A stretch of 64,000 nt of DNA from Dimorphilus gyrociliatus (lineage: Eukaryota > Annelida > Polychaeta > Dinophilidae), in assembly GCA_904063045.1 (NCBI GenBank), contig CAJFCJ010000019.1:124001-188000 (forward strand). The letters are read 5' to 3'. The notes beneath the pieces were generated by a model. That model worked only from the letters and a program-made list of their open reading frames with translations. It was not told where the DNA came from and did not search any database. Positions within the stretch are counted from its first letter, which is position 1; every line of letters starts with the position of its first letter. A program made the translations under genes and the position numbers. Of this stretch, positions 9,768 through 23,100 are shown one piece after another.

Positions 9768-12700
9768 ATGGAAATGCCGGGCAGCGTGACAGAGCGAAAG
9801 CACGATGAGGAGATGCTTGAAAAAGCGGGAAGATTTATTAATAAATGTATGCAATTAGATGCTTCTTATCAGGATTTGGGAGAAAAATTTAAAGCCTATG
9901 GAAACAGTACGTATTCATCAATTAGCCCCAAAACTTCGCTCACACACCTATTTCAAATATAAACCGTTATTAAATTTGTAAACATAAATCGACTGTTTAG
10001 GTGAAATTACGGTCAGCGGTCAGCAAAAGAACGATTACCCAAATCATGAGCAATTTAAAATACCAACTCGCCTTCAATCTCCTGATATGGGAGCAACTTT
10101 ATTCAGTACATCATTTTCTAAGAAAATGGACGATCCATCAAATTACGAACTCAGTGAGGTAGTAAAATGAATGTTAAATATCAAACTAAGAAATGATGAA
10201 TATAAATTATTATTTATTTTTAGCTACGACATGTCCCCTTACCAGCGGAACTACACAAACAACTTTCGGGTACACAATCAATGTATCATATGGGTCTATT
10301 TCCGGAAATAGAACGTGCATGGTTAAGTGTTGATAGCAATCTATTCATTTGGAAATATACTGACAGTTCAGATTTAGCATTTTTCGATACTTTAAAAGAA
10401 GTCATTTTATTAACTCATTTAATGAAACCTAAACCAGGTATATTTAATATCAGTACTCTTCTTTTCATAGCCAATTTATTTCTTGTTTTTCGTATTCAAG
10501 GAATATTTCAAAAGCATATTTCTCATATATTATGTTTGGTGACACCATCTGAAATATCACTTCTCGGTGTTACGTTTTCCCGACCTGTTGCAGGTATGTG
10601 ATAATATCTTTTAAATAAATTAAGATTGAAATAACATAAACGTTACTTCTTAAAGGCCAGGAAATAGAACAGAATAATTATGATGAAATGTTTGTCTTGC
10701 CTGAACCGTTATTTGCACTTAAAACGGAAGGAATACAATTCACCCAAATTACTTCGAGCGACAACGGCCGTATATTTTTAGGAACAGTTTTAAACGAAGT
10801 CTATGAATTCACCTATCAAGTAAACTTTAATATTTTGCAACGTTTATACTTAGCGATGTTCAACTTTAACATTTACTTTTTTACCTATTTAGGCAAAAGA
10901 TGGTTGGTTCTCCAGGAAATGTCAACTAAAGCGTTATTCTATGTCTGTGTTACCATCGTTTATTTTGCCGTCTTTTCTATTTGGATATGGGGATGACGGT
11001 AAGCTTAAATTACCTACGATAATAGCGTCACTTGAGATTGATGAACGTTTCCTAATATTACTTTAGGAAAGGATCCGATCATGAAAATGTGTGTCGACAA
11101 AAGCCGGAATATTTTGTATACATTATCTCAAAAATCAGAAATCAATGTTTTTGATCTGGGCTCGGATGGGAATTATATGAATCATTTGTCCACTTGTAAA
11201 TTAGAGGAACTTGCTAGAAAAGTCAACTATGAATATGGGTATAAATATTAAACTATAAATTTCAATTAACCTGATTAAAATATAATCATTTCATAGAAAC
11301 AACGTTAATAAATCTTTGTTAACGGAAAATTTGAAAAGTATTCACGCATTTGAGGAAAAGGATTCTATAGATGTTCAGCTAATGGCAGTAAATGCTGTAG
11401 GCGTTCGATTCTACTTTAGGATCTACTCAGCGGATTACGGCAGACCAAGTGGTCTCAAATTAATACACGTTCGGCTCCCTCCTAATGCCAGCCAACCAAT
11501 GCAAGTTTCTAAAGTTGTTGATGTTTTATCGTGTGGCCCTGCTCTAACTCTGTTAATCATGAAGAAACACGATAATAGTTATTTATCGTCGCTATCAAAT
11601 GATAATTTTTCATTTAACACTGACTTTCGAGAAAATATGGTATAAAGTATATTTTTTTTTTGGATTCTATTACTAAAAAAAAATTTAATATTTTCCAGGG
11701 TAATAAAGCAATAGAAGTTGAGCCTCTGTCTATTGCTGAAATATCAAATATGTACCTCGAAAGCAAACCAATAACTCTTGCTGATAATCGAAAAAAATGC
11801 GCTTTGCCAACATTGTTAAAGCAGCATTATTCAACACAGAGACAGTTTGTGATAGTAAACACACGGGGAACTTACATATTTTCTCACTATCGACCAGTCG
11901 ATCAACTAAAGCAAATTTTATTGGAAAATAATGGTCCCGAAGGAGATATTGTTCGAGGATTCTTTAGCCTAAATGTATACTCTTAATTTTATACCCTATT
12001 TAGCATCAATTAAATTTACAATTATCCTTTAGCATGCACAAGCTATGAACACTTGTGTACTACTTGCATCGTCACTCCCAAGCATACTTGGCGAAAATCC
12101 GAATGATCAGATGGTAAGTCAATTATGTAATTTAAAAAATGAAGAATAATATACTTCTTGTAGGTCAGCAAATGGGCTGCTGAAGCGTTATTTTTGTATT
12201 CTAACCCTGACAAAGTCTTTCGACCGAAAACAACGGGATATACCGACCCATTGCATTCAACATCATTCGGTCAAAAACGTCAAGATGGTTTACTTGATAA
12301 GTCAGTCGGATATAGTTCGTTCTTGGGAAACGGAACATCTCAACCGAATTTCGTAGCAAGTTCACCTCTCTCGAAACAAATGTTAACTGATCCAGATGAA
12401 CTGTATAGAGACGACACGCATTTAAGTAAACAAATGGCCTTCTACTTCTGTGTGTCTAGAATTTTGTCATCAATATGGGATAGGTTGATGATTTTGAAAG
12501 ATCTTAAAGTCAAACGAACGAGCCTATTCGCCACTGAAAAAATTGAGTTATGGGATAGCAGCTTAAAATCGGAAGATATTGAATGCATTGTTGAATGTCT
12601 GAAATCTGTTTTAAGTTTTATTGATAGAAACGTTTCCACGCGACCAGTCATGTATGGAAGAGATTTGTAAGTAGTTACATCGTATCAAATATTAGTTATC

Positions 12701-15396
12701 AACAAAGAAAAAATTTCTCAAATAGTAATGGAACTCTTATGAAGCAAGATTTAACTCGCTCTTTTCACGAAGAGAAAAAAACACATTTCTTCGGTAAGAG
12801 GATTATCACTTGTGTAGGATAACGTCTTAATTCCTTTGACACACAGATGACAAACCAACGGATGCGTATTCAATTGCAGCTCTTCAACCTTTTATTGTTC
12901 GCTGTTGTGAAGCTTTATCACTTTGGTCCTTAGTATGCCATGATAATTTTCAATCTCTTTTGCTTCATTTTGAAAAAGAAGAGGTACGTAAACTTGATAC
13001 TCAATTAATAACTTGATATTTCAAAGGTTTCCCCTTTATAGGATTTTAAGAATCACCTTCTATCTTTAACGTTCCAATCTTACTGCTTGAGTCAACAGAA
13101 GAGCGTATATAACTTGATCATAAAGGCTATTACTGAAAAATATTTAACCGACAATGCAGCTATTCAAGCAATGAGTGACAAATTACGAACACTTTGTCCG
13201 TCATTGTACAGTTATGAAGATTCTTTATGCACTCAAGCTAATGAATTATTATTTAATGCCAAATACGCTCGAAATGAAATTGAAAAAAACGAATTAACAG
13301 TGCAAGCCTTAGACTTGTTACGAAACGTTGGTAAAACAGTCGATATAGAGTCTGTCAGTGCTCAGCTAGCATCACTAAACCAGTATGAGGCAATGGTTGA
13401 GCTAATACTATTTCTGGTTGAGAAACAAGATCCTCACAATCTTGCCCTCCATTTTTATAATTCCGAAATGCCGATAGGGGACGTTAACGGTCAGAACGCT
13501 TATTCAATGAGGTACATTATTATACATTAAACATAAAGTAATCATTAAAAATATTTCCTTGTTGCGCCTTAATCAGATTATCGTGTTACAAATGCATAAT
13601 GGACACATTGAACCAATTGTGTAGCAGCACGCAAACTAACAAGCAACAACCTCCTTCACCAAACTTCAACGGATCCACTGTTCAGAATGAAGATCCGAAA
13701 TCCGAGGAAATGCTAACAATTTCAGTTAATACAAAAATCACTTTAATGATTTACATTAAATCGACTATTTCTATATTTTCCCATAGGTTGAGAAATTGTA
13801 CAGAACGATATTAAAGTGCAACGATGAATTAATGCATTATACTCTGTATTCTTGGATTATAGACAATAGCATGATGGAAAAACTACTGGATGTAAGGGAT
13901 TTTTGCGATATAATATTTTTTTTACTAATATTTGCTAATCAATAGATTGATTCTCCTTTCCTCGAAAATTTTCTTAAATCTAAAACTATAAAGGAGCCGG
14001 AAAACGTTACTGTTGTTGAGGCTTTAGCCAAATATTACGAAAAACAACAAAACTATTCAATGGCTGCTCGTGTTTTGAGCATTTTAGCTGAGAAAGAAAA
14101 GTATGTTCTAGCTGTTTATACTATTATTTTAATATTTTGTGAAAATATTGACCATATTTTTTTCAGTAAAAATTTAAAGCTAAAAGACAGAGTGTCGTAT
14201 CTTTCCAATGCAAAATTAGCAGCAAAATGCTGTAGAACAATTAAGAGTGACCAATCTCTTGGTCAATTTATTAACGAACTGGAGGATAAACTCGAAGTAG
14301 CAACTCTTCAGTTGCAAAGTCTGTATTATACTTTTTATTAAATATCCTTCATAATTAATTATCTTTCACTTAACAGTTGTTGATTTATTGTATAAAATGA
14401 AAAATTCTAAAAATTATCATCCGAAGATCGATCAAATCTTGGAAATAGCGGATACGCAGCTGCTTGATTTGACGACGGTAATTTCCTCAAAGCACATTAT
14501 TTTAATACCTACTCTATAATAATAATGTTATCATTATATAGCTTTATTCGGATATTGCCGAAAATCTAAATCTAACAGAGTGTAAATTAGCTATCTTTCA
14601 TTGTGCCGGTCATAATAATCAAGCTGAAATAAATAACCTCTGGCAAGAAATGTTTATAAAGGGTAAGAATAAATATATCACATGCAACTTGACTTACTTT
14701 CTCATTCTTAAATATAGAACTAGGAACGCTAAGTAATGAGCCAAGAGAGACGAAAATGGCTGCCTTAAGATATAAGCTACAAGAGCAATGCAGGGTGTAT
14801 GTAAACAGCGATATATTTTTGAATTTAGGTATAATACAACTACCGCTTTATTGGAAATTTTGAACCCAATGTAAATCGAACAATTTTTCACTTTTTGTAG
14901 ACTTTATAATACCAATCTTAGAGGAGTTGTCTGCTGAAAATAACTTTGACGATTGTTACGTCTGTGAAAGCTTGGTTATTCATGTACCAATTTCTCTTTT
15001 GAAAGTATTCGATGTTTACAGTCGCCTTTACGATTCTAAGGTAAATTTTTTATGCTGCTTTTTTCTATAATTTTTTAAAGTAAATGTTGTAACAATAGGA
15101 TTCAAGAATAAAACCAATGAAACTAAGGCTGTCTGTGGCAATTTTATGGATGATTGACTATTTCTTATCATATCCGAACTGCTTGTTGCATCATGAGAGG
15201 TGATTAATCGTTTAAATTAGAATTTGCTATTAATATTTTAGTCATTTCTTTCAGACAAAACTTTGTTATGTGCTGCATTGATACTGCATCTCGCTGTCAA
15301 ATTGAACTTCAAGTTAAAAGGAGTAATCCTGAAGTAGCAACTCTACTGTCGAAGTTTGTGTGTGCTCAGGCTAACTTGGACAAACTTACACAATAA
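9768..15396 (+). CDS. NUP155: Nucleoporin Nup155
   Basis: 24 exons: 9768-9906, 10001-10158, 10224-10437, 10501-10593, 10656-10819, 10893-10998, 11067-11238, 11297-11639, 11699-11974, 12033-12113, 12164-12666, 12726-12793, 12847-12983, 13042-13511, 13577-13724, 13787-13891, 13946-14100, 14167-14318, 14377-14477, 14542-14662, 14718-14828, 14901-15040, 15099-15199, 15255-15396. They sum to 4200 nt, 1399 aa (human about 1391). Nup155 is a scaffold of the nuclear pore inner ring, with an N-terminal beta-propeller and a C-terminal alpha-solenoid. Matches include ERAWLSVDSNLFIWKY, ITSSDNGRIFL, YTLSQKSEINVFDLG, VRLPPNASQ, FSHYRPVDQLKQILL, CVSRILSSIWD, CTQANELL, MAARVLSILAEKE and LAIFHCAGHNN. Introns are mostly 50-90 nt. 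The ATG follows stop-rich sequence, 295 bp after MFSD1. The weakest donors are exon 15 (GTTAAT) and exon 18 (GTCTGT); both are fixed by phase and alignment. Confidence 0.95.
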
Positions 15397-16151
15397 TTGA
15401 CCTCATTAATTGACTTATAGTTTTTATTACATCCTATAAAAAGAAAGAAGCAAAAAATAAAAAGATTTCCGATATCATATTGACTATTTTTTAACACTGC
15501 GTATTTTTTTAACTGTGGGAAAGGCATTAAAGTTTTGTAAAGTGGGAAAAAAGACGTATAATTAGGTCATTGTACCATTTCATAAAAACATTTTATCTAG
15601 CTTAGAGCTTAATTTATGTCATTAAACAAAATATTCTTTTTTAATTCTATGCTATACTAGAAAATAAATGACATCGTTCTGTTTCGATTTTCATATAAAA
15701 TTTCAATTTCCTCTACTATATAAATAACTTTAACACAAAAACAAATTTGATAGCAGTATTTAATTTGTCATATTCTTTTTTTATCGCACGTTTCTATCAA
15801 TAAAAGCGTCTATCACTAAATATCCTTTCATTTTATATTATTATTTTACTAATTTTATTATGGCAATTAATGACCATTTTAGATACTTTGGTAATTTTCT
15901 TCCATACTGTTTTTTTATAAAGAAAGGAAGAACACTATAAAAGTCAATTTGAAAATTATATTTCATATATAAATAACTATAAAAGGAAAATTCATAGTTG
16001 AACGACAAAATAGCAGATTTTATTTCCTTCATTCTTTGGAGATTTGGCTACGAGGAAAGAAAGAAAAAACAAAAAGTAAAGCAATGCTTTACATAATCTG
16101 GACGGAAGAACTGTGTTAAACCATTAAATTACGAGAAAAGCTCTTATATCA
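15397..16151. other. Convergent 3' region between NUP155 and FBXO41-like genes
   Basis: This AT-rich stretch holds the 3' UTRs of two convergent genes. An AATAAA for NUP155 lies near 15458. The open frame on the minus strand near 15841-16032 has the biased composition of untranslated AT-rich DNA and no recognisable similarity. No other gene is seen. Confidence 0.6.
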
Positions 16152-18859
16152 TTAACCGTAGTCTGTCTTCAAAAATAGTTTCTGTTTTATACCTTTCTTC
16201 AGCTTAAGAGCCTAAATAATAAAAAAGATAATATAATCAAATTGAGAATTGCATAATAAAAGAAATTAGAATATCTTACCTCTAATTTTTTAATAATCAA
16301 AGCGTAGTCTTTACGATTTTGGCGATTTTCAACATCTTGATAATAATCGGATATTCCTATATGAATATTTATCTTCTTCAATCGAGGACAATTTTCTATT
16401 AATAAAAACAAAGAAATTAATGATTTTTCTCTAAATCTTTCGGCATTGATATCATCTATTTATAATATAAGTATAGTTATTCATTTAGACAATATCTTTA
16501 AAGGAGAAAAAACAAAGAAATAAAAGAATTTTAACCATGTAAATAAAGAATAGCTTTCGGCGTAATAGGTGTAAACGCAAAATCAATATTTTCTAATTCC
16601 TTAAGGCCAGCATCAACCATAGCTTTTACTGTGTCAGCAGTTATTTCGTTCATATGATCTAATTCTAGCATCGATAAATGCTTTAGATGTCGAGCTAATG
16701 TTTAATAATAGTAATAATAATAAAAGAATTAATATGACATAAATAGCAATTGTTTAGGGAGTTCTTTTTTATCTATTTTGTTTTTATTACCAACCTAAAA
16801 ATTCTAATCCTTTCACATCTACTTCAATACCTCCAATACAAAGAAATCTTAAGTTAGCAAAAGACTTGGCAATCATTTGAACGCACTTATTGTCAACTTT
16901 ATGAGGTTTCTCACTGTAATTGTGTGATTTTTATTATTAGTTATATTCAATAAAATAGCCATTAAAATTAAAATGTACTTCGGAAACATCGGAGGTACAA
17001 CAAGATTTTCCAAGTTCCTACAACCAGCTCCTAAAGCGTATATGGGTTCAGGACCTATCGGATCGCTATCACTAATATAGGTAAACCGACGTAAGTGTCT
17101 AGCGTAACAACTGGCCAACCATAGGCAACTAAAAAGGTTCTTTTGTTTTTAAAAACGAATTTAATTATTATCTTCTCTTCTTACCGTTCTGTAAATAAAT
17201 TACAGCAATTTATGATGCTTAGCGATACAAGATTAGTTTGTGCAGATTTCAGAATTTGTTCCAAACCAACTTCTAGATAACCTCTAGTTGCTTTCTTATA
17301 TTCCTTCTCCGATTGACTACTACGTTTTCTCCTTCCTCTTAAACCTATATTTTTGTTTATTTGTTTTTTTTTTAAAGAAAAAAGATTTTGTTTATTCACT
17401 AATAACTTTCAAAATTACGTATTTTTAATAGAAGTTATTAATAGCCATTTGACATTGACTAGCTTGTATTAAAAATTTGCATAACTACTAATCAAAGCTT
17501 ACCTTCAAACGTTATACTCTGTAATTCGTTACACCATTGTGCCATTCTTATTAGAAACTGTTATAATTGTTTAAAAGCAATTAAAATAATCAAGCTTTTT
17601 GTTAGTAAAAGATAAAAAAGAGACATAAAACAACAAACAACTAATGGCGGGAAAACAAAAAAAAACAGTGAAAAAAGTGAAAGTCATCTAAGTTTGCTTT
17701 TAAAATAAAATAAAAAAAAAAACAAACAAACAACTAATTAAAATAAATGAACAAACCTGAACTGATACGATGGTATTACTTATTGTGACGTTACGCCAAA
17801 GGGACGGATTCTTTGATAATCTATTCCATAATTTGCATACTCTTGCAACAGTACATAATGTTCTTGGATCAAGATAGAGAAAAACTTGAAACCAAATTTG
17901 AGAGATATCTAATAAAGTTAATAGAATAAAAAAGAATTTCCACGAATAATTAATTTCAATATATAAATGTCGTCATTTACCCTGCATTTCCTCTATCTGA
18001 TTGACATTTGGGGCTTTTATCCTACTTATTTCGTTAGAGGGAATGACAGTCGGCCTCGAACGACTATCCCCGCTTCCTGCCTCAAAATGCCTTCCTATTG
18101 AAACATTGTCTTTCTCCGGAACGAGATTTTTCCGGTCAGCAGCTTGGTTCTGATCCATTATTTTTCTAGTTTCGCCATCACTTCTCACCTATTATTAACA
18201 TGTAATTTTACATCTCGTTTATGATTTTGGTATTTATTCTCTAGTCTAGAATACCTGATGGATGACGGCTTGTGAAACTGGTTCTGGTGGTAAAGTTCTT
18301 CTAGATCCTTCTTTTCCTTTATTATCTTTTCTCTTATTTGGATCAGATATTCCTTCTGGAGGTCTATTTAGTATTTGTATTTGAGGTTCGATGGGATATA
18401 AACTATACTGTTGGGTTTCATCAGCAGTTCTTCCCTTTTCTTCATTTCCATTGTTATTAGAATGTTCGATCTAAAAACCTCTAACAAGTCAGTCTAACTG
18501 AAAAAGCAATGATCTGAAAAATTAATACCTCGACCGAAACGGGCCTAGCATATGTAAATGGACCGTTTGGGGCCTCTATTCCCTGAATGCTAGGTGTAGC
18601 GTATTCAAAAATACCGTCGTCAGAGTTCAACAATTGATCCATTTGTCTATTCCAAACTTTCTGATGATTGGTTGCTCTCCTCTGAATATTCTGATCTTTC
18701 CAATTATCTGGATCGTCAACTGCACTTTCATAATTAGTCGTTGGTTTTGTAATAGAAGTATCGTATGGACGGGATAGATTATAGTTTCTGGACGGTTGTT
18801 GATACTGTTGATGAAACTGAGGTTGTTGTTGTTGTTGGTGTAATTGCGGCACATGTTGT

Positions 18860-18903
<44 letters not shown>

Positions 18904-20144
18904 ATAGTGAAGAGGTGGCATAAATAACTGTTGCTGCTGTTGTTGTTGTTCTTGATGGTGTTGTTGCGGTTGTTGCGGTTGTTGCGATTGTTGCGATTGA
19001 TAAGGATAGTAATGAGAAGCTGTGTGATATAAACATATAAATAAGAGTTTTAGAGAGTATAAAAAGAATTAATGAAACATACGATGAGTTTCGTTGGACA
19101 TTAAGTGTGATCCCCTGAGATTGACTTGAGAAGGATTTGTGACTGGACTGTAATGCTTTTTTTCTATCCCGTAAGCAGTATGTTTTTGCGTTATATAATC
19201 AGCGGTATAATTGATAGGAGCCGCCCTGGAAAATTATAGAATATCGCTCTTTTTAAATAAAGGCTATTTACATTTAAGATATATAAACTAACTGTGAATT
19301 TACATAAGCTGGTAAATCATAGGTCTTCCGTGAATTTACAGTAGATTTATGTTGATTAAGGGAAGGTCTGTAAGCTTGACCTGATAATCTATCGTTTAAG
19401 TCTGGAATACTATTTGGTTCTATTGTCGTTGGTTTAACAGATGTGATACTAGGATTCTTTTTCGGTTGATGTAAGTATTTTTCTTCAGTAAATGGCCTAT
19501 GAGGGTTAAGATTATTATAATTCATTTCATTCGGTTCGCTTGTTGCCTGCAGCAAGCTTGCTGATTTAAAGTCGTTAGAGGGTGTTAAACTTTCGCTAAA
19601 AGGTTTCGTTGAATTTTCTGTTCTGCTATTAATTTTAATTAATAAATATTAGTCGATTAATAAAAACATAAATTTCGAATAAAACTTGAATATCGTACTT
19701 ATCGTAAGATCGATTTTTTAGAAGAGCGTCAGTTTCGTCCCATTTTTTCCTATATTCTTTCATTATATCAGCCGAAGTTAGGTTCGAACCAGGTTTAAAT
19801 ATATAACTCCTCTTCAAACCCAATTTACCTACGTTAAAGGTTGATGGAGAACCAATTTTACTATTGCATAGTCTATCGATAGATGAAGATGCCGTATTAT
19901 TTTCATTCTAGATTATTTTGATTTTTTGTTTCACAAGTAATGTTTAATTAATCATTAATAGACATATATAAATACTATAATATACCGTTTCTTGTGACCT
20001 TCTTAATAGATTTGAGTTAGATTTCACATAGTAGGGCATAGAATGCTGCGTTTCAATGTGCTTTTGGAGCAGTTGAATAGTTGCAAACTTTTGAGCACCA
20101 CCACACTTTTGACACGGATATGCTAAGTCTGGCAAACTATTCAT
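16152..20144 (-). CDS. FBXO41: FBXO41-like protein (zinc finger, polyQ, F-box, LRR)
   Basis: 15 exons, high to low: 19986-20144, 19699-19907, 19293-19622, 19083-19225, 18529-19019, 18255-18470, 17981-18188, 17757-17908, 17503-17557, 17185-17344, 16979-17128, 16795-16913, 16536-16694, 16280-16395, 16152-16211; 908 aa (human FBXO41 about 875). The N-terminus MNSLPDLAYPCQKCGG followed by LLQKHIETQH is a C2H2-type finger like that opening FBXO41. A long disordered part follows, including glutamine-rich tracts in exon 5 (near 18790-18990). The F-box is in exon 8 (IWFQVFLYLDPRTLC, VCKLWNRL, PSLWRNV). After it come leucine-rich stretches (QSITFE, VSLSIINC, LENLVVPP, LRFLCIGG, LKHLSMLELD, LKKINIHIG). 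F-box proteins recruit substrates to SCF ubiquitin ligases; FBXO41 is a neuronal member in vertebrates. The tandem-Q region makes misleading open frames in other phases. Confidence 0.87.
18790..18990 (-). repeat. CAA/CAG repeat encoding polyglutamine in the FBXO41-like exon 5
   Basis: Mixed CAA and CAG codons on the minus strand give interrupted glutamine runs, the longest about 16 residues, with SQQ/PQQ periodic units on the N-terminal side. The mixing of CAA and CAG slows repeat expansion. The repeat is in frame with the zinc-finger and F-box exons, so it is translated. Confidence 0.8.
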
Positions 20145-23100
20145 AGTATCATACCATTCGATTTACGTATCAACTTAGGCTGTGAATAGAATAAAAGAAT
20201 TAATTGAATTGTTTGCTTTTTTAAAATTCAAATAAAAGGATTTACACGAAATGATGACATATTATTTACAAAGTTCATTTTATCTTCTACCAATTAACCC
20301 GAAAAGTGATCTTAGACAGTTAGAACGACAAATATCATCTCTCTTATTCAGTGGATATAAAGAAGAATCAACATTAAATTAAATCCAATAAAAAGGAAAT
20401 TTGTCAAATCGATTACGTGCAAAAAATAGCTGTTGAAAAATAAACTGGTACAATTTCAATAAATAATAAACATCTCCCGCGTCAATAATTCGATAAGAAC
20501 CATGAGAATAATCTTATAAAAAAGCCATTTGAGTTACGAAAAATTATTATATAATAAACTTAAAAGCATTAAAGCATTTAATAAAATTAAATACAGCTAT
20601 CTTTTCAATTATTTTAATGAATTATTGTTAAATTAGTTCAATTGGATAAAGTTATCTTTTGTAATTTTATTTTATTTAAATAAAACGTGTATGACGCATA
20701 TAGAATTGTTTGATTGCCTAAGGAAGTCAGTAAACAAAATATTTACATTAGCTTAGCAAAAAATATACTTCAATAAAATGACAGAAAAAATTTAACAGAT
20801 ACAATCTCTCCACTCACTCTCTCTCTCTCTTTCTCTCTATCTTCTCTTTCATTCCCCATATATATTTAAAAGAGTATACACTATCTCTTCGTCCATTTTA
20901 AGATTATTATGTATTAAATATTAATATTTATATAATAAAGAGAAATTTGAAGATTATATTTAAACTTTTAATTATCTAAAGAGTAAATATAAGACAAAAG
21001 AAAAATGACATAATAAATTATTAATATATTCAATTCTTTGTACTGTTTATTCATCTACTTCTGTTACAGAAATATATGAAGATAAAGCAGTAGTGATTTA
21101 AATAGTATTATATAAAGAAAAAAACACTTATATTTCTATTAGAAGCGTCCCAAATATAGATATTAATTTTTTTCAAAGGGCTTTTTACTAAAGAACAGAA
21201 TATCTAATTGAATAGTTTAATGTGTATTTTCTTTTCTTTTTTTTCGCTGGTTAATACCTAGCTATTATAAAGTAGACGAAGAAAAAGGAGAAGAGGAAAT
21301 AATTATAAAATACCTATATTTAAGCTGTTGAAAAACTTCCTTTATAGGATTATATGACAATAAAAACTTGCTTTTTTTTTCACTACTGAAATATGTGAAA
21401 AATGTTGAAAAAAGTTATTTTTTTAACTCTTTCTTGTTGCTTTATGATAGATTCATTATAAAGTTGTTTTTATGGCATATAAGACATCCGTCACATAAAA
21501 GATTGCTGCGAATTGATGTGGCCTAACTTTAAAGAATACGTTTATTTGTATTATATAAGTCTTACACTTGTTAATAAAGGAAGTACCAAAGGAAAAAATC
21601 TCACATTCTTTGTACGATAGTTACCTATTGTATGATTTAAATCTATTAAGTAAACGTTTGCGAATTTTCACTCTATTATCAAATATGTAATAGTTTAAAT
21701 GGATTTAAAAAGTTAACTTAGCAAACTAATATAATTACAGATTGTGCTATATAGTCTTTAGGATACGCCTTGATATAGACTATTTCTTCATTATTATAAA
21801 TAATAACTCTATTTAGATTGCGAAATGAAATTTTAATAAGATAAAAATATTTCTTATTGTTAAAAAGTAGAATATTTAATGTCTTAACAATGTATAATAA
21901 AATTCATTGTTACTCTTTAAATAATATATAAATGGCTTTCTTTTCAAGAGTAAATTATCAATTTTCTGTTATAGACACTATTTGAATATATGCTTTCGTT
22001 TCCGCCAAATTTCTTATCTCTCATATTCCAAATTACACAGGTGCGTTGTGCAAAGTCCACAAACTAAGAAAAAATTCTATTCCAATCACTCAGATGATAT
22101 CCAGTCAAGGTATTGTGGGTAAAAATGGCGGCTGCAATTCAAAACACGCGATAATTTTATTAATTTCGTGAAGCTTTATCAATCGACAATTTTAAATTTG
22201 GCATTTGGCCAATTAAGAATGTATGTATAAGTAAATATTTCCTTAATTGATAGGAATTTTTAAAAGCAGAAAAATTTTCTTTCAATTTGTTCCGCTCGAA
22301 TATCGGGCGATATTAGGGGAGTTTCAATGTATACTGAAAAACAAGCTCTTAAAAACATCAAATCTATTTGTAATAATGATTCATAATGTTTGTAAGGTGT
22401 ATAAATTCAGAGATGGTTATATCAGCTTTAGTGACTAATCAAAAATATTGTATCGTATAGAGTAAAAACATAAGGCACAGGCTAAAATCATTATACTTTT
22501 TTTTTATTCTTGTATTCCCCTTAGGTAGTTGATTGGACTTCTCTATATGTGACTGAAATTGAGTTGTTTCTAATTAACAGTGTTTTCTGCCATCAACATG
22601 AGTTACGGTTTGTATTTCCCATATTTATTTTACGTAAAGATTTTGTAATCAAGTAAAAATTGAACGGATAAAAGCGGTTGTGACATTTGCAACTTCCACG
22701 TAATTTATTTTAATTAAAAAGGTAAATGTGTTCGTTCAGAATGCCTGGAGCTATATTCTTTCACCTTGTATACCATTGATATATTTTCACCTCGGGATAT
22801 GGAATTCAAGGCGATTACAAAGTAGAGTTTAAAGAATTAATAGGTTACATACAATAGTCGTTCACTAGTGTTTACTGTAATGCTACTTGCAGTTTGAACA
22901 GATTTCTTTCTCTAATTCGGAATTGCCCCCATTTAATTACTTCTGTCAGTTTATTGATTTCAAATGTAAACCGATTATCAAAACCTAAAACTATGCTATT
23001 TAAATATATTTTTTATTATTTGTTTTAGATAAATGAATAACACTGAATATGTTATTTTTTGAGATAAGATTTCTTTAGGTGGATGGTTACAATGTAAAAA

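Noticed and set aside
18627-19036. Open frames rich in Asn or Thr/Ala on the minus strand
   Set aside because: These are the other phases of the CAA/CAG repeat of the FBXO41-like exon.
19770-19800. GGTTCGAACC resembling a tRNA T-loop
   Set aside because: It lies in a coding exon of the FBXO41-like gene, and no A-box or acceptor stem fits around it.
22247-22438. 63-codon plus-strand frame in the gene-poor gap
   Set aside because: No recognisable similarity and AT-driven codon content.
22587-22610. ATGAGTTACG|GTTTG, which could start a protein with MSYG as in SRSF2
   Set aside because: No RRM-coding exon is found downstream, so the match is only four residues.
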